Source: JACDAE01 sp963717195 (lineage in GTDB: Bacteria; Chloroflexota; Ktedonobacteria; Ktedonobacterales; Ktedonobacteraceae). Taken from it: a stretch of 64,000 nt of DNA. The notes under the pieces were generated by a model. That model did not search any database, was not told where the DNA came from, and saw nothing but the letters and a program-made list of their open reading frames with translations. The stretch is taken from contig CAVQVR010000009.1 of assembly GCA_963717195.1 (NCBI GenBank), positions 349,693-413,692 on the forward strand, read 5' to 3'. The position numbers and the translations under genes are program-made. Every line of letters starts with the position of its first letter. The stretch's first letter is position 1. Positions 57,285 through 64,000 of the stretch are shown in pieces.

Positions 57285-60200
57285 CTATCTTCCGAATTGG
57301 TTAACACCTTCCTTGCACTTGATCACAATAACTCGGCCGGAACTGATTGTTATAAAAACATGCCCTTTAATCATTGCATATGGTGATCGGTAATCGGGTG
57401 GAAGCCAGAGGATGTTATCATCATTCCATGCGATCCAAGAACTATTCTCCCGTAGACGATATAAAGAGATTGCTCCTGTGTTAAAAGATGATGTTTTAGA
57501 GATAAATGATGGCATCGTGTGGCCCTCGAGTGTCTGCAGCGATGCACCCGTCGTGGCGTCCCAGAGCCGCACGGTGCGGTCGCCAGAGGCTGATGCGAGC
57601 CGTGTGCCGTCGGTCGAGAAGGCCACTGATGTGACATCATCTGTGTGGCTCTCGAGTGTCTGCAGCGATGCACCCGTCGTGGCGTCCCAGAGCCGCACGG
57701 TGCGGTCGTCAGAGGCTGATGCGAGCCGTGTGCCGTCGGTCGAGAAGGCCACTGATGTGACATCATCTGTGTGGCCCTCGAGTGTCTGCAGCGATGCACC
57801 CGTCGTGGCGTCCCAGAGCCGCACGGTGCGGTCGTAAGAGGCTGATGCGAGCCGTGTGCCGTCGGTCGAGAAGGCCACTGATGTGACATCATCTGTGTGG
57901 CCCTCGAGTGTCTGCAGCGATGCACCCGTCGTGGCGTCCCAGAGCCGCACGGTGCGGTCCTCAGAGGCTGATGCGAGCCGTGTGCCGTCGGTCGAGAAGG
58001 CCACTGATGTGACCCAATCTGTGTGGCCCTCGAGTGTCTGCAGCGATGCACCCGTCGTGGCGTCCCAGAGCCGCACGGTGCGGTCCCCAGAGGCTGATGC
58101 GAGCCGTGTGCCGTCGGTCGAGAAGGCCACTGATGTGACCCAATCTGTGTGGCCCTCGAGTGTCTGCAGCGATGCACCCGTCGTGGCGTCCCAGAGCCGC
58201 ACGGTGCGGTCCTCAGAGGCTGATGCGAGCCGTGTGCCGTCGGTCGAGAAGGCCACTGATGTGACATCATCTGTGTGGCCCTCGAGTGTCTGCAGCGATG
58301 CACCCGTCGTGGCGTCCCAGAGCCGCACGGTGCGGTCCCCAGAGGCTGATGCGAGCCGTGTGCCGTCGGTCGAGAAGGCCACTGATGTGACCCTAGCTGT
58401 GTGGCCCTCGAGTGTCTGCAGCGATGCACCCGTCGTGGCGTCCCAGAGCCGCACGGTGCGGTCCTCAGAGGCTGATGCGAGCCGTGTGCCGTCGGTCGAG
58501 AAGGCCACTGATGTGACCCAATCTGTGTGGCCCTCGAGTGTCTGCAGCGATGCACCCGTCGTGGCGTCCCAGAGCCGCACGGTGCGGTCCTCAGAGGCTG
58601 ATGCGAGCCGTGTGCCGTCGGTCGAGAAGGCCACTGATGTGACCCAAGCTGTGTGGCCCTCGAGTGTCTGCAGCGATGCACCCGTCGTGGCGTCCCAGAG
58701 CCGCACGGTGCGGTCGCCAGAGGCTGATGCGAGCCGTGTGCCGTCGGTCGAGAAGGCCACTGATGTGACCCAATCTGTGTGGCCCTCGAGTGTCTGCAGC
58801 GATGCACCCGTCGTGGCGTCCCAGAGCCGCACGGTGCGGTCCTCAGAGGCTGATGCGAGCCGTGTGCCGTCGGTCGAGAAGGCCACTGATGTGACCCAAT
58901 TTGTGTGGCCCTCGAGTGTCTGCAAGCATGCGCTCCAATTGCTTTTCATTATCGGCTTTGTTATAATCCAGCCTGGTTCGTCGTCTTTAAACAGCTCTCT
59001 TGTTAAGCTGCATGTTGGGCTAAATATAAGAGCTGATGCATATGCTTGAAGAGGATAATTTTCGATTATCCATCTGTTGAAGAGAATAAATCGATGAGCA
59101 TCTTGAACTAGATCAAAGAGTTGAGATTTATTTGATAAGGTCTCAGTCTATTAGTACAGTTAGAGCATGCGATTAAAGGTGAAGACTCACCCTAAGGAAA
59201 GTCTTGAGTTTGTTTACTGTGAGTATGCCACTTGATATACTTTTCAATAAGCTGAGAGCCTCCATCCAGTGAAGAAAGTGCTCTTTTAGAAAGACATGGA
59301 AGATGCCGTTATCGCCAAGGCCAATTTCATCATGACCGGTCTTAATGTTGCAAAGATGGTCAACCCAGTATACACACGAATAGCTTGCAGCACTTAGTGG
59401 GTCCCGGTCAGGCTGTTTGACCTTGTCGATTGGGAATCCAGGGGAGTGCAATCCGTATATATCGCGTCGAAGCGTCCTAGACATAATCTCGCGCGATCTC
59501 GAGAAGATCGTATAGTTCACCTCTTCCATCCCAGAAGGAAAGACTGTACCAGATGCCTTTTGGAGCAAAAATTCCTTCGCGGACTGATGGACAAAGGAGA
59601 TGGTGCGTTCCCGAAGTGTCAGAAAAGAGCCACAAAGCCCTATGATCTCCACGAGAACCTTGTAATTGCTAGAACTTCGAGGAGGCATGTCGACGAAAGA
59701 CGCCAGTTCGTCCAATGTAATGGGCCGGTATACGACCGAGACGACGGCCAGTATACTTTTGCAGAGCTTAGCATCTTTTGAATTGCAGATCTGGCCCATC
59801 ATCCGCTTGTAGAGGGCATCGAGTCCAGGCGGAAATGCCGGCAACATTTCTTCAGCTTTCCATCCCGAGATATTGGCGAGTTCTTGGCAGACTAAAGCCA
59901 CCCAGAGGAAGGTGCCGCTTGCGTTCGAGGACAAGTAGCGCTGGACAGCGTCCCGTGTATCATTGTCGTATTCATTTCGCTCCGCTAACCAATCTACCTT
60001 GAACTGGATGTATGTAGTAACGGCCGCGGAGACGGACTTTTCGTTCAGCTCAAGACACAAGCTTGCTTTCTGCGTCGCTTTGTTGAGACCCTTCTCGATG
60101 CTCGGCCAGTTGCGACTAGAGATGATCCATTTGACACTCGAGTATGCTGATGAATTCTGGATAAGGTCAAGAAGCAGGTTCAAGTCTGTGGTACATTCGT

Positions 60201-61437
60201 CGAGCGCGTCAATGATCAAGTAGGTGATGTTCAAGCTCGGGTCTTGCAGAATGTTTGTGAAAATCTCGGACAACGCAACCCAGGCATTCGCATCCTCGAA
60301 GAGGGTTTTGCCTGCGTGATCGTACTTCTTCCGTATATGCGAGATAAGCGATGGCTGCTGATCGACAAGCAAGTACACCAGACCTCGCAGCACGGCCGTG
60401 GCGTTGTTGATTCGAGAGTCAGTGGCCTGGCAGAAGAAGTATGATAGAAGAACTGACTTAGCCATAGACTTCTTTAGCTCGTTGATAATGCCGCAGAGCA
60501 GCATGGTCTTGCCTTTGCCGGGATCGCCCTTAATCCATAGCAGCCGGCTTTGCTGGTTGTTGCGCCATTGTTGGAAGTCGGAGTTTTCTAAGATCCAGTG
60601 GTATGAGCCCTCTAGTAAGCCACCTTTGGTGTCCTCAATACGCTTCTTGTCATCGCGGGGATCGGTGAGGCGTAAGTCTTGGACACATCTCTGCATCTCG
60701 CGGAACTTGTCCTCGAGCCGACCGAGCGCACTCGCCCTCCCTTCGCCATAGTTAGGGAGTATGTAGACGCCGAAAATGCCTAGTAATGAGTACGCTTTAT
60801 CTTCTTCTAGCTTGGTCTGGCGATGTTCTACCCACCGCATTCGCTCCTCGAAGCTGAATTGAGATAAAGGATCTCCTTGAAGCGCAGAGTGAGAAATGTT
60901 TGTTATCTCGCAAATTTGTTGCCTTAGAGAACTCTTGTCACCAAGTCGCTTGCATTCCCAGGAGAAGAATTCGATCGAAGCTGGGGCAAGGAGCTCTTGG
61001 AGTGTCCAGCCCCGAGTGAACCATCTGCTTTTCCGGAAATCCGATTCCCACGGCCGCGGATTGCACTCATTGTTGGTGTCGACGGGAGGACTGGAGACGT
61101 CTGATAAATAAACATAACATCGCCTAGCGTTGCGGTACCAGCGAAACATGGAGTTGATAGAGCGCGAGACTTCGGCGTCATTTCTCTTATCAATACAGCA
61201 GGTGTCAACCCAGAAATATAGTAGACCATCCTGTCTAGCCTGTTCTCCACAGAACCAGATCTTCTCATAGCCAGGCTTGTCCTCGCCAGTACAATTCTTT
61301 ATGTCCTCGAAGGTAACTTCCTCGTTGTCCTGTCCCCATGTGTGCGAAAGTATAGCGTAAGGAGGGATTTGATCGATGCCAATAAATTCCTTACTGAGAG
61401 TAAATTTGCCAGTCTCATTGCGTAGTAGAAGACGCAT
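57285..61437 (-). CDS. HET-NACHT-WD40 NLR-type protein (HNWD family, HET-D/HET-E-like)
   Basis: One intron at 59,148-59,190 (43 bp, GTGAGT...CTAATAG) joins two exons into about 1,369 residues. Order: HET domain (PYAILSHTWGQDNEEVTFED; FWVDTCCIDKRNDAEVSRSI; RGWTLQELLAP) at about 1-230; NACHT ATPase with Walker A LWIKGDPGKGKTML and Walker B YLIIDALDEC at about 300-480; a helical region (SLDALYKRMMGQ; FVHQSAKEFLL) to about 800; then eleven 42-residue WD repeats and a C-terminal LYRLRENSSWIAWNDDNILW cap. In Podospora such proteins trigger cell death when the WD surface meets a non-self partner. All motifs intact; ATG start agrees with the HET N-terminus. Confidence 0.93.
57540..58925 (-). repeat. 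eleven near-identical 126-bp WD40 repeats
   Basis: Exactly 11 x 126 bp. Consensus LQTLEGHTxxVTSVAFSTDG, then TRLASASxDRTVRLWDATTG, AS. Repeats differ almost only at positions 9-10 (from the N-terminal repeat: NW, DW, AW, DW, AR, DD, DW, DW, DD, DD, DD) and position 28 (E, G, E, E, G, E, G, E, Y, D, G); repeat 11 has LESH. DNA is otherwise almost identical, a sign of ongoing unequal exchange. Confidence 0.95.
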
Positions 61438-61954
61438 GGCTGAGTGCGAAGCCTGACGCTAGGAAGCGGTCGAAATCGGGATTGGTAGGGTTCAAAGACA
61501 ATAGGGTAGAGCGAGCATCTGAGAGAACTCCGTCAATATAAAGATAAAGCGAGGACATATATCCTGTTGTACCAAACGATTGTCATGTTCTTGAAATGAG
61601 GCCAACGACAAACCCAGCCTCGGCGCCGGAGACGATGGACAGTTGGCGACGATTTTTTGGTAGGCGTGCTAGAACAACTATTGAGTATTTGACAACAAGA
61701 CGAAAGTCGCCACTTGAATTTACATAACCGGACGATGCTGCCGGATGAGATTAAGGATGCGCGTATAGTGCTGTTGAGTGCCAGAGCGTTTGCGGACCGA
61801 TGGTGGGGCTGATGTCCAAGGACCGTAGCCTGGCTTCCAGCTCTGCGGCATTTGACCACGTGGTCTCATGAACAGAGCCGCAACACTCTCTGCGACATCG
61901 TTGCCCGACTCGCTATCTCGTCAATCAGCTCTATGGCCTCCCAGACAACCCACA
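61438..61954. other. fungal intergenic, upstream of two divergent genes
   Basis: Between the HET-NACHT start and the transposase start. No gene. A clear terminal inverted repeat for the transposase was not found here or at 62,930-62,965. Confidence 0.5.
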
Positions 61955-62929
61955 ATGGCGCCGAATCTTGCACTGTCCCAGCATGAGCAGATTCGAGATA
62001 TGATTATTAGTAAGTTTGCTAATCCCATAATCGCGAAAACTGTCCGTTGCAGCACCCGATCCGTCCAGACGATACGATCGAACATACAATGCTTTGGAAC
62101 CACCAAAGCACCCTCAAACGGGGTCGGACGGCGCAGAACAATTACACCTCCTATGCTAAGTGCATTACTTGAGCGACTCATCGAGAAACCCGAACTATAC
62201 CAAGATGAGATGGCCATGTTTCTCTACGATGAGTTCGAGGTTGTAGTAACAACTTCCACCATTAGCAGGGCTTTAGCATCGGCGGGCTGGTCGAAGAAAG
62301 CTGCGCGCCGCGTTGCAAAGGAGCGAAACGCAGACCTGCGAGACTTTTTCCTCCACAATTTATCGGAGTTCCATTCATACCACTTGGTTTACGTTGACGA
62401 GTCTGGATGCGACAACCGGATTGGGTTCAGACGGACTGGATGGTCTCCTTTAGGAGTGACGCCGGTACAAATTTCTCAGCTGCACCGTGACCAAAGGCAT
62501 CAGATCCTGCCGGCATACGCACAGGATGGCATTATGCTCGCGCACGTGTTTCAGGGATCAACAGATACCGCCGTCTTTGAGGATTTCATCGAGCAGCTGC
62601 TGCATCATTGCGGCAGGTGGCCTGAGCCAAAGTCTGTCCTAATAATGGACAATGCTTCGTTCCACCATTCGACCAGAATTGAGGAACTATGTAGGGAGGC
62701 TGGAGTAAAGTTACTCTATCTGCCGCCTTACTCGCCAGACCAGAATCCTATTGAAGAGTTCTTTGCAGAATTAAAGATGTTCATCAAACGAAACTGGCAG
62801 CGTTACACAGATGATCCCGGACAAGACTTTAAAGCATTCTTAGAATGGTGTGTGGATGTTGTAGGGGCAAGAAAGTCAAGCGCCGAGGGACATTTTCGAC
62901 ATTCTGGGCTATCTATTGAAGAACTGTGA
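61955..62929 (+). CDS. Tc1/mariner-type (IS630-like) DDE transposase, apparently intact
   Basis: 324 residues from the ATG at 61,955 (MAPNLALSQHEQIRDMI). N-terminal helix-turn-helix (TVRCSTRSVQTIRSN), a basic linker GVGRRRTITPPMLSALLER, and a DDE nuclease: first Asp in HLVYVDESGCDN, second in LIMDNASFHHS, and Glu in PYSPDQNPIEEFFAELK. All three catalytic residues and the YLPPYSPDQNPIE signature are present with no stop or shift. It cuts and pastes DNA at TA targets. Upstream ATG at 61,868 would add 29 residues. Terminal repeats were not recognised by eye, and the next gene ends 37 bp downstream. Confidence 0.92.
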   Translation: MAPNLALSQHEQIRDMIISKFANPIIAKTVRCSTRSVQTIRSNIQCFGTTKAPSNGVGRRRTITPPMLSALLERLIEKPELYQDEMAMFLYDEFEVVVTTSTISRALASAGWSKKAARRVAKERNADLRDFFLHNLSEFHSYHLVYVDESGCDNRIGFRRTGWSPLGVTPVQISQLHRDQRHQILPAYAQDGIMLAHVFQGSTDTAVFEDFIEQLLHHCGRWPEPKSVLIMDNASFHHSTRIEELCREAGVKLLYLPPYSPDQNPIEEFFAELKMFIKRNWQRYTDDPGQDFKAFLEWCVDVVGARKSSAEGHFRHSGLSIEEL

Positions 62930-62965
62930 AGGCAAACTGTAAATTTGATCTTAAGAAATCCGCTC

Positions 62966-64000
62966 TTATTCCAACTTGTATTGTTTGGCCCATCTCTTGA
63001 TATCGCGAACAAATCGCTGCGCAATTCCAATCTTTATACCCTTATCAATATAAAATTGAGCATTTTGTTCCTCATAAATCAATTCCAGGTCGAGACCTTC
63101 AGCCAATGTTATTTGATATACCTTTTGGTATTCCATCTTGAGAGACTTATTAATAACACGCGAGCACTGCCATTCACTGTACTTCCTAACCGCAACATCC
63201 AGTTGTCCCGGAATCTCAAGAGGGCTGGAAGGCTTAGATGGTACCATTTCTATTGATGAGGTTGGGGTTTGAGAGGGCAGAACGTTTGTGATATTGATGG
63301 GTGGGAGACCAGCTATAGTCGAAGCTCTACGTTTCCGCTGCCGTTCTACGTCTTGCTGTTCTTCAGCATAGAGTTGTTCACGAATGTCATTCGGCACATC
63401 ATCGTGAGTCTCTAATACACCGCCTTCTTCGACGTGCCTGATGAGGCTTCTCAGGTGGTGCTTGAGCTTGTAGTGTTTCTTGCCGACATTATCACGCCAG
63501 CAATAAGGTCCTAGGCTGCAAGGTGGCCCAGGACATCGCATAAGGTTGTAAACGTCGCGCCAGATTGATGGCTGACCAGCAGCATCCTCTTCAGCATCAA
63601 GCTGCATGGCTCGCTCAGCGAGCATGTATTGAGAGTACCCTCTTTTGGTACCCTGCCGAGTTGATGCCACCGCCGTATCACCAGTCTCTCTGTATTTAAA
63701 CGATATATTGATCCTGAGTCTCTTTCCAACACGGAGTAAAGGGCTCCAAGTTTCGAGCTGCTTCTCCAGGATTTTCCAGTCAATATCGAGGTCATCGAAC
63801 CGCTTATTAACATCGCGCTCTGTACGGTCTGTGACAGACACTACGACAATCGTTTCGTCTGCACTAAAACACTTGTTCTGTGGTAACTTTCGAGCCGAAA
63901 GCTTGTCGAGTCTCGGTCGCAGGACAGTCATCCAGAAAGCACTAGGAGCAAGGACAAGATCCGGTTCTGTTTCCTTTGCAATTAGCTTCTTTTCGACTAT
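62966..64000 (-). CDS. fungal hypothetical protein with Cys-rich segment, 5' end outside the window
   Basis: Frame stays open to base 64,000 (23 codons beyond the ATG at 63,931), so the N-terminus is missing. At least 344 residues. It holds a Cys-rich motif MRCPGPPCSLGPYCWRDNVG, KKHYKLKHHLRSLIRHVEEG, NDIREQLYAEEQQDVERQR (coiled-coil, basic) and a C-terminal helical part RFVRDIKRWAKQYKLE. No signal or membrane helix. Similar architecture occurs in uncharacterised fungal proteins that I cannot name. Possibly nucleic-acid binding (inference from CxxC and basic stretches). Confidence 0.55.
   Translation of the reverse strand: MVEKKLIAKETEPDLVLAPSAFWMTVLRPRLDKLSARKLPQNKCFSADETIVVVSVTDRTERDVNKRFDDLDIDWKILEKQLETWSPLLRVGKRLRINISFKYRETGDTAVASTRQGTKRGYSQYMLAERAMQLDAEEDAAGQPSIWRDVYNLMRCPGPPCSLGPYCWRDNVGKKHYKLKHHLRSLIRHVEEGGVLETHDDVPNDIREQLYAEEQQDVERQRKRRASTIAGLPPINITNVLPSQTPTSSIEMVPSKPSSPLEIPGQLDVAVRKYSEWQCSRVINKSLKMEYQKVYQITLAEGLDLELIYEEQNAQFYIDKGIKIGIAQRFVRDIKRWAKQYKLE

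Noticed and set aside
57412..59049. Long open frames on the plus strand and in a second minus frame over the WD repeats
   Set aside because: 126 bp is a multiple of three, so one repeat without stops stays open in every copy. The peptides are low-complexity artefacts; only the minus frame with WD40 motifs is real.
1..64000. CRISPR arrays, rRNA or tRNA genes
   Set aside because: Looked for spaced short repeats and tRNA arms; only the WD repeats, lectin repeats and palindromes were found.

Overview
The window has two parts that do not belong to the same kind of genome. Bases 1 to about 44,600 are bacterial: intron-free, closely packed genes with Shine-Dalgarno sites, short intergenic hairpins and 4-nt gene overlaps. 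The gene set (class II NrdJ with two inteins, proline-rich zinc-ribbon membrane proteins, a Ser/Thr kinase with a WD-like propeller, TrpB2, F420-type enzymes, many alpha/beta hydrolases) suggests a large-genome soil Chloroflexota of the Ktedonobacter type; this is inference, since no rRNA is present. Bases from about 44,600 to 64,000 are from a filamentous fungus: 43-65 nt spliceosomal introns with CTAA-type branch points, a HET-NACHT-WD40 protein, a patatin-like phospholipase, a dynamin-like nuclear GTPase and a Tc1/mariner-type transposase. A bacterial HEAT-repeat gene reading leftward and a fungal patatin gene reading rightward are both cut at the same point (about 44,600), so the simplest explanation is a chimeric contig, not gene transfer.

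Bacterial layout. 1-9.2 kb is housekeeping: sensor kinase end, zinc-finger protein, membrane-anchored hydrolase, nrdJ, cinA. The nrdJ upstream region holds a good sigma70-type promoter and two NrdR-like boxes 31 bp apart. 9.2-21.7 kb is a mosaic accessory region: SDR, secreted GH54 arabinofuranosidase, truncated LLM oxidoreductase, secreted lectin-CHAP protein, an orphan immunity-like protein, two inverted decayed paralogues, aldo/keto reductase, an IS630 remnant, a flavin/F420 split-barrel protein, a DUF1254/DUF1214 pair and an epoxide hydrolase. 22.2-44.6 kb returns to core-like genes: M50 protease, a DUF1634-TauE fusion, an acyl-CoA carboxylase/enoyl-CoA hydratase/3-hydroxyisobutyrate dehydrogenase-type group, two zinc-ribbon membrane paralogues, a folate pair (cyclohydrolase and FolD), a response regulator, a PQQ-like propeller, TrpB2, an F420-reductase-like protein, a glucosaminidase-like protein, a kinase-propeller and broken HEAT genes.

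Fungal layout. 44.6-47.5 kb (+) is a patatin protein with a RING-like zinc finger and a basic C-terminus. 49.4-51.4 kb has two unrecognised single-exon genes. 51.9-56.4 kb (-) is a SLIP-GC-like GTPase with at least 11 introns. 57.3-61.4 kb (-) is an NLR-type HET-NACHT protein with eleven nearly identical 42-residue WD repeats. 62.0-62.9 kb is a transposase, and an unknown protein runs off the right edge. Patatin, HET-NACHT-WD and dynamin-like genes lying together resemble a fungal non-self recognition (heterokaryon incompatibility/immunity) region.
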